From Candidatus Methanophaga sp. GoMg3.2 (lineage in GTDB: Archaea; Halobacteriota; Syntropharchaeia; Alkanophagales; Methanospirareceae), in contig QBUN01000404.1 in the NCBI GenBank assembly GCA_013180565.1, positions 1 to 17,513 of the forward strand: DNA of 17,513 bases, written 5' to 3'. Below, in pieces: positions 1 to 7,563 of the stretch. The position numbers and the translations under genes were made by a program. The notes below the pieces were generated by a model. The model was not told the origin of the DNA, ran no database searches, and saw nothing but the letters and a program-made list of their open reading frames with translations. Position 1 is the stretch's first letter. Every line of letters starts with the position of its first letter.

Positions 1-41
1 CAGATTAACGCAGAAGAAATTAAATCCGTGTAAATCTGCGT
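1..41. repeat. Imperfect inverted repeat, probably a dispersed intergenic element
   Basis: ACGCAGA at 8-14 is exactly complementary to TCTGCGT at 35-41. A wider imperfect pairing joins 1-13 with 26-38 (10 of 13 positions). The wording (…AATCTGCGT…) resembles short dispersed palindromic intergenic repeats found in many prokaryotic genomes; that resemblance is from memory. The element may continue to the left of the window. Confidence 0.4.
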
Positions 42-73
42 CCTAAATTAAATTTGTAGGTAGAAGTTATAGG

Positions 74-80
74 TTATATA
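74..80 (+). promoter_or_regulatory. Candidate TATA box for the DRG-like GTPase gene
   Basis: TTATATA lies 24 bases before the ATG at 98, the distance at which archaeal transcription would start at or next to the start codon. No Shine-Dalgarno sequence is visible, which fits a leaderless transcript. Confidence 0.45.
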
Positions 81-97
81 CAATTAGAAAACTATAA

Positions 98-1198
98 ATG
101 ACCATCGAAGAGGAGATCAAGAATGTAGAGGACGAAATATGGAAAACACCTTATAATAAGGCAACTTCTCATCATGTCGGGCGGCTAAAAGCGAAACTCG
201 CTAGACTAAAGGATGAACTGCAAAAACGGGCAACTGCAAAATCATCAAGCAAAGGAAAAGGCTATTTCGTAAAAAAATCGGGTCATGCTACTATCGTGCT
301 GGTGGGGTTCCCTTCGGTTGGTAAGTCAACGCTGCTCAACAGTCTTACCGGTACCTGCGCCGAGGTGGCTGCCTATGAATTCACTACCCTCTATGTTATC
401 CCCGGTACACTCATATACAAAGGGGCACAATTGCAATTCCTTGATGTCCCTGGGCTCATCCAGGGCGCAGCAGCAGGACGAGGACATGGCAAAGAGGTTA
501 TTTCGGTGATGCGAAACGCTGATCTAATACTCATCCTTGTAGATGTATTCCAGCAGCAGCAATATGATATACTACTAAAAGAGTTATATGATGCAGGCAT
601 TCGAATTAATGCGAACCCGCCATTTGTAGCCATACGCAAAGCGAGTAGAGGTGGAATTATAATAAACCGCACAGTAGATCTCGATTATGATGATAAAGTA
701 ATCCGAGCAGTATTAGCCGAATACCGAATACACAATGGGGAAGTACTTATACGAGAACGCATAACAATCGATGAACTCATTGATGCTGTTCTCGGAAACC
801 GTAAATACGTACCTGCACTTACAGTAATAAACAAGACGGATCTGGCAGATTCAGAGACGCTTCTGACGTGCATGGCTCGATTCCCGGATGCAGTCCCAAT
901 CTCTGCTGCAGTTGGCATAAACATGGATGTGCTAAAAGAGAAGATATACAACGAATTAGGCTTCATGCGTATTTATATGAAGCCGCCGGGTGCGTCTCCG
1001 GACATGGACAATCCATTGGTCATAAGAAGAGATTCTACGATTACTGATGTCTGTTCTACAATTCATCGCGATTTCATTGACCGGTTCCGATATGCACGCA
1101 TCTGGGGCAAATCAGTGAAGTATGGGGGGCAGCGTGTGGGTCTTTCGCATGTGCTTGAAGAGGGGGATGTGTTGAGTTTTGTGATTCGGAAGCTTTAA
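98..1198 (+). CDS. DRG-type (Obg superfamily) GTPase with TGS domain
   Basis: A 366-aa protein of the developmentally regulated GTP-binding (DRG) family, cytosolic GTPases associated with ribosomes and translation. A basic coiled N-terminal helix (about residues 1-60) is followed by the G domain: P-loop GFPSVGKS at 70-77, G3 motif DVPGLIQGAA at about 116-125 with the glycine-rich segment typical of the family, and NKTD at 245-248. The last ~75 residues form a TGS domain. Length matches the usual archaeal DRG (about 365 aa). The ATG at 98 is preferred because a TATA box sits 24 bases upstream and the protein begins as DRGs normally do. The gene appears monocistronic. The family and motifs are clear; the exact cellular role of archaeal DRG is not well defined. 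Confidence 0.93.
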   Translation: MTIEEEIKNVEDEIWKTPYNKATSHHVGRLKAKLARLKDELQKRATAKSSSKGKGYFVKKSGHATIVLVGFPSVGKSTLLNSLTGTCAEVAAYEFTTLYVIPGTLIYKGAQLQFLDVPGLIQGAAAGRGHGKEVISVMRNADLILILVDVFQQQQYDILLKELYDAGIRINANPPFVAIRKASRGGIIINRTVDLDYDDKVIRAVLAEYRIHNGEVLIRERITIDELIDAVLGNRKYVPALTVINKTDLADSETLLTCMARFPDAVPISAAVGINMDVLKEKIYNELGFMRIYMKPPGASPDMDNPLVIRRDSTITDVCSTIHRDFIDRFRYARIWGKSVKYGGQRVGLSHVLEEGDVLSFVIRKL

Positions 1199-1250
1199 AT
1201 AAACCTTTCTTTCAAAAAGTTTTAAAAACCTTACCAAAGAAATATTATAC

Positions 1251-1258
1251 TTTATATA
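1251..1258 (+). promoter_or_regulatory. TATA box for the exported-protein gene
   Basis: TTTATATA, a near-consensus archaeal TATA element, lies 25 bases before the GTG at 1283 and 37 bases before the ATG at 1295. The distance suggests a transcript starting at or just before the GTG. Confidence 0.5.
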
Positions 1259-1282
1259 TGCTCTTTAAATAATAAGATTATA

Positions 1283-2341
1283 GTGTTAAAAGGCATGATC
1301 AAAAGAAATATGAGGGGAGTGCTTTTTTGCCTGTTGGCTCTGCTGGTCCTGTTTTCATCTACGAATAACGTCTTCGCAGATGATGTAGATGACCTGTTAA
1401 GCAAGTGCGAAATTGCACCCAATCCAAAACCTTCTGCGATGGTGTATGAATACGAACTCAGTCCGGAGACTTTAATGCCCGGCGATGTAGGTGTGCTTAC
1501 AATAACGCTTAAGAATATGCAAGATAAGCCAATAGAAAAGGATGTAGATATAAAAAGCGATATAAAAGGTACTTCAGGTTACACTATAGACATTGACGCT
1601 GAGACACGGTTCACAATGGACGCATACATAAAAGAAGCTCATATCGTTGCGCGCGCATTTGAAGTCGAGAATAGGTATACCCCTGCCGGTGTAATAGGTC
1701 CGAACGAAAAAATTAACCTGCCATTTAAGATAACAGCGCCGTTGAAAGAAGGGATATATATGCTAAAGTTCGTTGCGGACATCGAGGATATGGCAGGTAA
1801 AAGGAGCAAAGGCATCCATTATTTTATACCTGTAGTGGTTACGGGCACCGTGAACATATTGCCGCAGGAAGTATCTGAGAACGAAGTCAGGTTAGAGGTG
1901 ATAAATGAAGGGCTATCGGATGTTACCTGTGTCTATATTGTCGCCGTGGTTTCAAATGCAACGGGAATAGAAAATCCGCCGGAAAGGATGTATTTGGGCA
2001 ATATAAAGTCAGGTGAGTCTGCCATTGCTGCGTTTGAAGTAAATAAAGAGGAGATGAGCAGAGCGGTTTTCAAGGCGGTTTTTAAGCATGGGATAAACAA
2101 ACATGAATCAAATCAGGTATGCGTGATAATGCCATCTTCTAGAGAGGAGAGAGAAAAAGGGGAAACAATATTGAAAGAGCAATCTTTTAGCACTCCAACG
2201 CCAACTCACGCATCATCTTCCGGTTCGACACAACCATTAAGAATATCTGGATTTGTTGCTGCTATTGCATTTGCCGGACTGTTTGTGGTAACATTGGCTT
2301 TGGCACGGGAGAGAAGAAGGGGCGGTAGCGGTGAGAACTGA
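1283..2341 (+). CDS. Secreted, C-terminally membrane-anchored protein with Ig-like (COG1361/CARDB-like) ectodomain
   Basis: A 352-aa predicted cell-surface protein. An N-terminal signal sequence (basic MLKGMIKRNMRG, then a run of about 18 hydrophobic residues to roughly residue 32) precedes an extracellular region. Phrases such as 'LMPGDVGVLTITLKN' and 'IGPNEKINLPFKITAP' are typical of the beta-sandwich repeats in archaeal COG1361/S-layer-associated proteins. A Ser/Thr/Pro linker (about 295-315) leads to one transmembrane helix (about 318-340) and a basic tail with several Arg, so the bulk faces outside. The start is the GTG at 1283; ATG at 1295 would equally keep the signal peptide. The gene converges on the regulator, with 22 bases between the stop codons. 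The function is unknown; a structural or adhesion role is inference. Confidence 0.75.
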   Translation: MLKGMIKRNMRGVLFCLLALLVLFSSTNNVFADDVDDLLSKCEIAPNPKPSAMVYEYELSPETLMPGDVGVLTITLKNMQDKPIEKDVDIKSDIKGTSGYTIDIDAETRFTMDAYIKEAHIVARAFEVENRYTPAGVIGPNEKINLPFKITAPLKEGIYMLKFVADIEDMAGKRSKGIHYFIPVVVTGTVNILPQEVSENEVRLEVINEGLSDVTCVYIVAVVSNATGIENPPERMYLGNIKSGESAIAAFEVNKEEMSRAVFKAVFKHGINKHESNQVCVIMPSSREEREKGETILKEQSFSTPTPTHASSSGSTQPLRISGFVAAIAFAGLFVVTLALARERRRGGSGEN

Positions 2342-2363
2342 GACTATAATATCTGAGCATCTA

Positions 2364-2987
2364 TTAGCGGCCAGCATACTCGCCCATTTCCGCCAGGAAA
2401 GCGTTGGCATGCTCGCTCAAGCCATCCGTCTGTTCGTTCATTTTGTCAAGGGTGTTGATGGCACCGGCAACTAACATACGCAAAACCTGATAGTTCTCAT
2501 CCCATGATAATAACCGCTTCAGGTTTTCCTTCCCTATTTCGTGATACCATTCATCATGACGCCAGATGAGAATTGCACCCAAGATGCTAACGGCCTCCTC
2601 TAACTTCAGGTCCTCTAATTGAGATAGTTTGAATAGCAATTCCTCTATAATGAACCCAAAGGGATCCTTGACGGCAGGTAAATCATCCAACGATAAAGTG
2701 ACATGTTTCATAATCGCTGGCAGAGCCATAAATAGCTCTGATGTGCGCACACGTCCATGGAAATATGCAATGATAGTCCCTTTCGGAGTCGCAGCGTAGA
2801 TTTCCGCACCCCGCTTTCCTTCGCCTATCTTGTGTACGACATGAGCATTCACCATTTTTGGGAGATTCCTCAGAACTGTTGGATAAGGTATGGCAGTACC
2901 TTTTGCTATAGCATACTTGCTGGCCTGTCCGCTCTTGATAAGGAATTCGAGAATAGCATCCGTGTATTCAGATCGCGCTATTTTCAT
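2364..2987 (-). CDS. Winged-helix transcriptional regulator, divergent from an ABC importer
   Basis: A 207-aa protein. Residues about 5-75 form a winged helix-turn-helix: an alpha-helical 'TDAILEFLIKSG…KYAIAK' segment, a recognition-helix region 'PYPTVLRNLPKM', then a wing with 'GKRGAEIYAATPKG'. The remaining ~130 residues are helical and acidic, with no family I can name; they may dimerise or bind a ligand. The ATG at 2987 has a good ribosome binding site (AAAGGA) on the minus strand. The gene points away from the importer, and its leader contains half of an inverted repeat also present in the importer promoter. It is therefore a likely local regulator of the importer and of itself. That role is inferred from gene arrangement; the DNA-binding domain is seen in the sequence. 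Confidence 0.75.
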   Translation of the reverse strand: MKIARSEYTDAILEFLIKSGQASKYAIAKGTAIPYPTVLRNLPKMVNAHVVHKIGEGKRGAEIYAATPKGTIIAYFHGRVRTSELFMALPAIMKHVTLSLDDLPAVKDPFGFIIEELLFKLSQLEDLKLEEAVSILGAILIWRHDEWYHEIGKENLKRLLSWDENYQVLRMLVAGAINTLDKMNEQTDGLSEHANAFLAEMGEYAGR

Positions 2988-2993
2988 GATATG

Positions 2994-3025
2994 TCCTTTT
3001 AGTAGTGAATATGAACATAAAAGGA
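2994..3025. promoter_or_regulatory. Inverted repeat, candidate operator between regulator and ABC importer
   Basis: TCCTTTTA at 2994-3001 and TAAAAGGA at 3018-3025 are perfect complements separated by 16 bases. Beyond the arms, ATAT/TAT extends the symmetry apart from one extra G. The left arm covers the ribosome binding site of the divergent regulator and the right arm lies just upstream of the importer's TATA box, over the BRE position. A protein bound here could affect both genes. An alternative is chance symmetry created by the AAAGGA ribosome binding site. Confidence 0.4.
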
Positions 3026-3029
3026 TATG

Positions 3030-3037
3030 TTTATATA
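3030..3037 (+). promoter_or_regulatory. TATA box for the ABC importer operon
   Basis: TTTATATA ends 26 bases before the ATG at 3064, so the importer mRNA would be leaderless. Read on the other strand the same bases give TATATAAA, which could also place a regulator transcript start roughly 20 bases before its ribosome binding site and ATG. Confidence 0.55.
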
Positions 3038-3063
3038 GGCATTTTAGCTACTTACTGGTAGAC

Positions 3064-4053
3064 ATGGTCAGACTAAGCGTGAAGAAGGTTCTGTTGATTG
3101 TGGTTTGTCTAGTAATTATCGGCACGAGTTTTGCTCTGCTTATGCAACAACCGGAATCGCAAGGGCCAGTTAGGGTGGTCATGGGCCCCTTTTTCGCTCA
3201 TTACATACTCTGTTATCCGCTGGATCACGAGTTTGTAAAACCTACGATTGGAGTGGAAATAGAGAAGACGCTCAACTTCAATGAACACCTGATGGCAGGT
3301 GGTGGAGATATGGGAGAGATGTCAACTGCCGCTTTCGCTATCGCTTATGACAAGGGCATTCCATTGAAGACTGTGCGTATTTTCGTCGCCCATCACGGTC
3401 TGGAAAGTGGAGAAGGTGTAGCCAGAGTATTCGCGAGGAATGAGAGTGACATTCATATGCCAGAAGACCTTGTGGGGAAGAAAGTGGGTGTTCCAGGTCT
3501 TAAAACCACCACCACAACCATTTTCTTGGAGATGCTGAAGCGGAAATATGGTATAGAAGAAGAGGAGCTAGAACTCATAGATAAAGCACCCCCTATGCTC
3601 CCTACGCTCTTAGATAAGGGCGATATCGATGCCGCTTTAATGCTCGGCGATGTATCCGTAAAGACATATTATAGCAATAAATACAGAGATGTGTGGAATG
3701 TGGATGAGGCATTCAAGCAGGAGTATGGTGAATATCCACCTGCTTCACTGCTCGTAGTCAATGCCGAGTTCTTTGAGAAGCACAAAGACCGGGCAGAAGA
3801 CGCAATAGACACGCTCATACAGTCGAAGTCTTATGGTGAGGCGCATATAGAAGAGATATGTGAGTGGTATGCCAAGAAATTCGGTGGCGATGCGGAATAT
3901 TACAAGAATGCTTACTATAATCATTATGCTATATTCCTCACACCAATCACAGATGAAAACCGAGAGGCTGTTATGACCATCTTCGAGTTTACAAAAGATC
4001 GAGGGATCATAACAGAAGTCCCAGACCCAGCGAATGCATTTGTAAGTATATAA
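3064..4053 (+). CDS. ABC transporter substrate-binding protein, NMT1/SsuA type
   Basis: A 329-aa extracellular solute-binding protein of the NMT1/SsuA/TauA class (periplasmic-binding-protein type II fold), which takes up nitrate, sulfonate, pyrimidine or similar compounds. After MVRLSVKK comes one hydrophobic helix (about residues 9-27) that should act as an uncleaved membrane anchor; no clear lipobox is visible. The 'GGGDMGEMSTAAFAIAYDKGIPLKTV' region and 'EDLVGKKVGVPG' are typical of the class. The reading frame is open further upstream to 2890, but that extension would run through the divergent regulator. The ATG at 3064, 27 bases after a TATA box, is the supported start. Permease and ATPase genes follow directly. 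The substrate cannot be read from the sequence. Confidence 0.85.
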   Translation: MVRLSVKKVLLIVVCLVIIGTSFALLMQQPESQGPVRVVMGPFFAHYILCYPLDHEFVKPTIGVEIEKTLNFNEHLMAGGGDMGEMSTAAFAIAYDKGIPLKTVRIFVAHHGLESGEGVARVFARNESDIHMPEDLVGKKVGVPGLKTTTTTIFLEMLKRKYGIEEEELELIDKAPPMLPTLLDKGDIDAALMLGDVSVKTYYSNKYRDVWNVDEAFKQEYGEYPPASLLVVNAEFFEKHKDRAEDAIDTLIQSKSYGEAHIEEICEWYAKKFGGDAEYYKNAYYNHYAIFLTPITDENREAVMTIFEFTKDRGIITEVPDPANAFVSI

Positions 4054-4063
4054 CTGATTGACG

Positions 4064-4813
4064 ATGAGAGCAAAAATATTTTATTCTGTTTTCGCCATAT
4101 CTGCCTTTTTGGTTCTCTGGTTTGTCATTTCAGGATATTACAATTCGCCATTGTTCCCGGGTCCGATAGAGACGGTATACGCATTCTTTTCTATCTTAGC
4201 TACACAAGATGGCTGGTATCAGATTGGGGTGACCTGCTACCGTGTCTTCGTTGGGACTCTTTTTGGCTCTTGTGTAGGCGCTCTGTGTGGTATATTACCG
4301 AGATACAGCAAGATGGCCGAATACGCCGTCAAGTCGGTGGTTTATCCGTTATTTGAATCCATTCCTTCGCTCTGTTGGGTTCTAATCTTTGTTGTCTGGT
4401 TTGGACTCTCAGATATGACACCCATATTGGCAATTACCGCTGCGGTCATCCCGTTCTTCATAATAAATATATGGGAGGGCGTAAAAGAGCTGGACGAAAG
4501 TATAATTGAGATGGCGCATACATGCACAAGAAATCGGCTGCGAATATTGCGAAAGGTAATAATGCCTATGCTTTACCCTTATGCCTTCTCTGCATTTAAG
4601 ACCTCATTTGAAGTTGCGTGGAAGGTAGTTATACTAGGCGAGGTCTTTGGTGCTGCGTGTGGGATAGGTTACATGCTATGGGTCTCATATGAAGTCTATG
4701 CGATAGAGTATGTATTTGCATGGACACTCTGCTGTGCAATGATCATCATTGTGTTCGATTATGGTCTGTTCAACTACATAGACAGGAGGTATATGAGGCG
4801 ATGGAAGAGGTGA
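4064..4813 (+). CDS. ABC transporter permease, SsuC/TauC type
   Basis: A 249-aa membrane protein with about six hydrophobic segments, the membrane channel of the importer. The cytoplasmic EAA loop that docks on the ATPase is visible at about residues 138-170 ('IWEGVKELDESIIEMAHTCT…' ending in 'VIMPMLYPY'). The N-terminal 'SPLFPGPIETVYAFF' is characteristic of nitrate/sulfonate/taurine permeases. I use the ATG at 4064, 10 bases after the binding-protein stop. A TTG at 4058 is in frame but has no better ribosome binding site. The 3' end overlaps the ATPase gene by 13 bases, indicating translational coupling. Confidence 0.88.
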   Translation: MRAKIFYSVFAISAFLVLWFVISGYYNSPLFPGPIETVYAFFSILATQDGWYQIGVTCYRVFVGTLFGSCVGALCGILPRYSKMAEYAVKSVVYPLFESIPSLCWVLIFVVWFGLSDMTPILAITAAVIPFFIINIWEGVKELDESIIEMAHTCTRNRLRILRKVIMPMLYPYAFSAFKTSFEVAWKVVILGEVFGAACGIGYMLWVSYEVYAIEYVFAWTLCCAMIIIVFDYGLFNYIDRRYMRRWKR

Positions 4814-5571
4814 AGGGAAAAGAAGTGTTAAGAATTGAGGGACTGCATAAGCGTTTTGGCGCTCTTGTTGTATTGGATGATGTCAGTTTCGATATATGCC
4901 AGGGCGAATTCATTTGCGCCTTGGGTCCTTCGGGCTGTGGCAAGACAACAATCCTTCGCATAATCGCTCAGCTTGCACACCTGGACGAAGGTAGAATTTT
5001 CATTCACGGTAATGAGCTAATAACAGAAGGTTACCTCGACGATCTAAGCGTAGTCTTCCAGGAGCCGAGACTGCTCTACTGGAGAACGGTGGAAGAGAAT
5101 GTGAAACTCGCTCTTGAGTTAAAAAGGGGTAGAGTTAGCGATAGGGATGAAGCAGTTGTGAAAAAGGCACTTTCGATGGTAGGACTGTCGGATTTCGGAG
5201 ATGCATTTCCGCAGGAGTTAAGTGGCGGAATGAAACAGAGGGCTGCACTTGCAAGAGCGCTAGTAACCGAGCCGAGCATATTACTTATGGATGAGCCCCT
5301 TACCGGCTTGGACTTACGAACACGAGAGGAGTTGCAGGATGAGATACTGCGGATATGGAAAGAGAGGGATATGACCGCTATTTTCGTTACTCATGACCCG
5401 CTGGAAGCGATTTACATGGCAGATCGCATAATTGTGCTATCCGACCGTCCGACAAAGGTAAAGGAAGTGCTGAAAGTGTCACTTAATAGACCACGAAACC
5501 GCGATGACAAACGAATTAAGGAATTAGAGAAGTATATAAGAGAACTTTTCGGTTATAAAAAATTAAAATAA
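4801..5571 (+). CDS. ABC transporter ATP-binding protein, SsuB/TauB type
   Basis: A 256-aa ATPase that powers the importer. All motifs are present: Walker A GPSGCGKTT at 42-50, Q-loop Gln87, signature LSGGMKQR at 140-147, Walker B LLMDEP at 161-166 followed by the D-loop, and the switch His198 in 'VTHDP'. 'SVVFQEPRLLYWRTVEENV' is typical of nitrate/sulfonate transporter ATPases. The start is the ATG at 4801, preceded by a strong AGGAGGT at 4784-4790. An open frame further upstream lies inside the permease and is rejected. It is the last gene of the transporter operon; Pelota begins one base after its stop codon. Confidence 0.92.
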   Translation: MEEVKGKEVLRIEGLHKRFGALVVLDDVSFDICQGEFICALGPSGCGKTTILRIIAQLAHLDEGRIFIHGNELITEGYLDDLSVVFQEPRLLYWRTVEENVKLALELKRGRVSDRDEAVVKKALSMVGLSDFGDAFPQELSGGMKQRAALARALVTEPSILLMDEPLTGLDLRTREELQDEILRIWKERDMTAIFVTHDPLEAIYMADRIIVLSDRPTKVKEVLKVSLNRPRNRDDKRIKELEKYIRELFGYKKLK

Positions 5572-5572
5572 T

Positions 5573-6790
5573 ATGAAAATCGTAAAGCGGAAGATAAAGG
5601 GGGGCCGGAAGCCCACCGGTGAAATAGCTCTGGTTCCTGAGTCGTTAGACGACTTATGGCATCTCAAGCATGTGATAGAAGGCGGTGACCTTGTCTATTC
5701 TCTTACATATAGGCGGATAGACGCTGCGACTGATAAGGTCAGACCAGACAAAATAGAAAAGAAACCGATTAGGTTGGGCATGAGGGTAGAAAGAGTAGAA
5801 TTCCATAAATTCTCTCGCCGGTTGCGTATAAAAGGCGTAATTGAGGAAGGGCTGGATACCGAGTTGGGCTCTTATCATACCTTTAACATCGAGCCCGGTG
5901 TACAGCTTTCCATCTTGAAGGACTGGAAAGAGCATCAGTTGAAGCGGTTGCGAGAGGCGGAGAAAGCCGTTGACTCGCCGGACGTAATAATAGCTACAAT
6001 AGAGGACGGGGAAGCAGTTGCCGGTATAGTACGGCAATATGGAGTGGATGAGCTCTTTTCCGTTCGATATGGTTCTGGTAAAGGTGATGGTGGCAGTAAC
6101 AAGACGGTTTTCTTCGAGGACGTGTTGAAGCACTTGAAGAACTCGTTTCTGGCATTAGATACGGAAGCAATAATCATTGCGGGTCCGGGCTTCATAAAGG
6201 ACGATTTCTTATCGTTCATGAAGGCTAAAGATCGTGAATTAGCGACACGAGTAAGAATTGTGCCGACATCTTCAATTGGTGTGTCTGGGTTCATAGAAGT
6301 ATTGAAAAGGGGCGCGGTGGAACAGCTAAGAAAAGAGGAGCGGCTGACACGGGAAGTTGCCCTGATGGACCAGTTAATGGCGGAGATAAGCAAAGAGGAG
6401 GGAGGAAAGGCGGTGTATGGATATGAAGAAGTAAAAAAGGCGTTGGAATATGGCGCAATAGAGTCCCTTATGGTCTGCGATGAGAAGCTTATGGTGCCTG
6501 AGATGGTGGAGGAAGAAGGGCCGGGGGAGAGGGGCAAAGGGCTAAAGGCTAAGGGCGAAGGGAGAGAGGAGATAGAAATGTTGCTTGAGAGGGTGGAACG
6601 GGAAAGAGGGAAAATAGTGGTGTTCAGTACAGAGTTTGAGCCGGGGAAGAGGCTTAAAGGGCTGGGGGGGGGTTGCTGCACTGTTGAGGTTTCCGATTTA
6701 ACGAGAAAAGAAATGATGGGGCGATACCGGATGTCCGTGCGGACATTTTTAAGAGATTTTCAGAATGCGCGAGCAAACGTATTTTATTAG
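5573..6790 (+). CDS. pelA: Pelota (aDom34), ribosome-rescue factor; C-terminus probably frameshifted
   Basis: mRNA surveillance protein Pelota, the eRF1-related partner of aEF1A and ABCE1 that releases stalled ribosomes. The Sm-like N-terminal domain (about 1-130, starting MKIVKRKIKGGRKPTGEIALVPES) and eRF1-like domains 2 and 3 are recognisable. As given, the frame encodes 405 aa, ending about 35 residues beyond the conserved 'STEFEPGKRLKGLGG' in a sequence unlike any Pelota. Deleting one G from the nine-G run at 6664-6672 gives the familiar ending LGGVAALLRFPI and a stop at 6699-6701, a 375-aa protein. A hairpin terminator at 6731-6750 lies just after that stop. A Gly/Lys/Glu-rich insert (about residues 307-326) is unusual. 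The ATG is one base after the ABC ATPase stop; TTATAAAA at 5553-5560 could be its own TATA box. Confidence 0.92.
   Translation: MKIVKRKIKGGRKPTGEIALVPESLDDLWHLKHVIEGGDLVYSLTYRRIDAATDKVRPDKIEKKPIRLGMRVERVEFHKFSRRLRIKGVIEEGLDTELGSYHTFNIEPGVQLSILKDWKEHQLKRLREAEKAVDSPDVIIATIEDGEAVAGIVRQYGVDELFSVRYGSGKGDGGSNKTVFFEDVLKHLKNSFLALDTEAIIIAGPGFIKDDFLSFMKAKDRELATRVRIVPTSSIGVSGFIEVLKRGAVEQLRKEERLTREVALMDQLMAEISKEEGGKAVYGYEEVKKALEYGAIESLMVCDEKLMVPEMVEEEGPGERGKGLKAKGEGREEIEMLLERVERERGKIVVFSTEFEPGKRLKGLGGGCCTVEVSDLTRKEMMGRYRMSVRTFLRDFQNARANVFY
6664..6672 (+). other. Nine-G homopolymer: probable frameshift site in the Pelota gene
   Basis: A run of nine G. With eight G, downstream codons read GTT GCT GCA CTG TTG AGG TTT CCG ATT TAA, giving VAALLRFPI and a stop at 6699-6701. 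This matches the conserved Pelota C-terminus. Sequencing or assembly error, a real mutation, and slippage during expression are all possible. Confidence 0.75.
6731..6750 (+). terminator. Hairpin plus T-tract after Pelota
   Basis: ATGTCC (6731-6736) pairs with GGACAT (6741-6746) around a GTGC loop, followed directly by T residues. It lies 30 bases after the frame-corrected Pelota stop and before the YrdC gene, where a transcription end is expected. Confidence 0.5.
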
Positions 6791-6818
6791 TAGAAACGAG
6801 TACTATAAAATAGAGAAT

Positions 6819-7469
6819 ATGAGAAGCGATATAGAATCCCAAATACAAACTGCAATAGCCATAATAAAACGCGGTGGCACCATTGTCTACCCAACAGAGA
6901 CATTATACGGCTTAGGCGCCGATGCGTTATCAGAAACAGCAGTACGGGAAGTGTATAAAATAAAACGTAGAGATGTTTCACAGCCCATCTCCATCGCGGT
7001 TTCATCATTCGAGATGCTGCACAAAGTCGCCTATACAGATCCCGGAATATCAGAAATCCTTTCCGCGCTGCTTCCAGGACCGGTTACGGTATTGTTGAAG
7101 AAGAAAGAAATTGTGCCCGCACTTTTAACTGCAGAATCCGACGTTCTTGGCGTCCGATTCCCGGATAATGAAATTGCAACCCGGATAATAGAAGAGACAG
7201 GCCCCATAACTGCAACAAGTGCGAATGTATCCGGTAGAACTCCACCGACATGCGTAGAAGAAGTGGAACTAGAATTTTTAGTAGATATTATTATACATGG
7301 TACTAAGTGTAAGTATAGTATGCCGTCTACCGTGGTGGACATGACGACGGCGAATGAAGGAAAGGCGAAGATAAAAATAAAAAGGAGAGGCGCAAGTTAT
7401 GATAGAGTATTGCACGTCCTGCGGAGTAAAATTACAGGAGAAGGGCTTTACAGTTTTCCCCTGCCCTAA
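6819..7469 (+). CDS. YrdC-type threonylcarbamoyl-AMP synthase (t6A tRNA modification)
   Basis: A 216-aa protein of the YrdC/Sua5 family. It makes L-threonylcarbamoyladenylate from threonine, bicarbonate and ATP, the first step of t6A37 synthesis on ANN-decoding tRNAs. Visible motifs: [12 protein letters not shown] at 25-36, basic KIKRRD at 47-52, PGPVTVLL at 86-93, GVRFPD at 111-116, SANVSG at 134-139 and PSTVVD at 169-174. There is no C-terminal Sua5 domain. I chose the ATG at 6819; an upstream in-frame ATG at 6765 would add 18 residues not seen in the family. The last 71 bases overlap the zinc-ribbon gene in another frame. YciO-like paralogues with uncertain function are the main alternative. 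Confidence 0.88.
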   Translation: MRSDIESQIQTAIAIIKRGGTIVYPTETLYGLGADALSETAVREVYKIKRRDVSQPISIAVSSFEMLHKVAYTDPGISEILSALLPGPVTVLLKKKEIVPALLTAESDVLGVRFPDNEIATRIIEETGPITATSANVSGRTPPTCVEEVELEFLVDIIIHGTKCKYSMPSTVVDMTTANEGKAKIKIKRRGASYDRVLHVLRSKITGEGLYSFPLP

Positions 7470-7560
7470 ATGTGGAAAAGTAGAGATAGGAAGATGTGCT
7501 AAGTGTAGGAAGCAAAGTAATTTATACACGTGTGAAGAATGTGGTTTTGTAGGACCGTAG
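7399..7560 (+). CDS. Small zinc-ribbon protein with four CxxC motifs (HVO_2753-like)
   Basis: A 53-aa protein with four CxxC knuckles at Cys5/8, 22/25, 33/36 and 45/48, enough for two zinc sites. The order and spacing (YCTSCG…FPCPKCG…GRCAKCR…[11 protein letters not shown]) match the small archaeal zinc-finger proteins typified by HVO_2753, generally found near translation genes. The precise function is not established. It begins inside the end of the YrdC gene (71-base overlap), with AGGAG about 11 bases upstream, and stops 3 bases before the S8e start codon. The arrangement suggests co-translation with both neighbours and a link to ribosomes, which is inference. Easily missed by gene finders because of its size and overlap. 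Confidence 0.85.
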   Translation: MIEYCTSCGVKLQEKGFTVFPCPKCGKVEIGRCAKCRKQSNLYTCEECGFVGP

Positions 7561-7563
7561 AAA

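Noticed and set aside
2890..3063. Longer start for the ABC binding protein (58 extra residues)
   Set aside because: It would overlap the divergent regulator and run through its ribosome binding site and the importer's own TATA box. ATG 3064 is followed directly by a membrane anchor, as expected.
5654..6681. Long open frames on the minus strand opposite Pelota (159 and 248 aa)
   Set aside because: They are Ser/Pro/Leu-rich shadows of the plus-strand coding sequence, with no recognisable domains or start signals. Similar minus-strand frames opposite HerA, AspRS and both HdrA genes were dismissed for the same reason.
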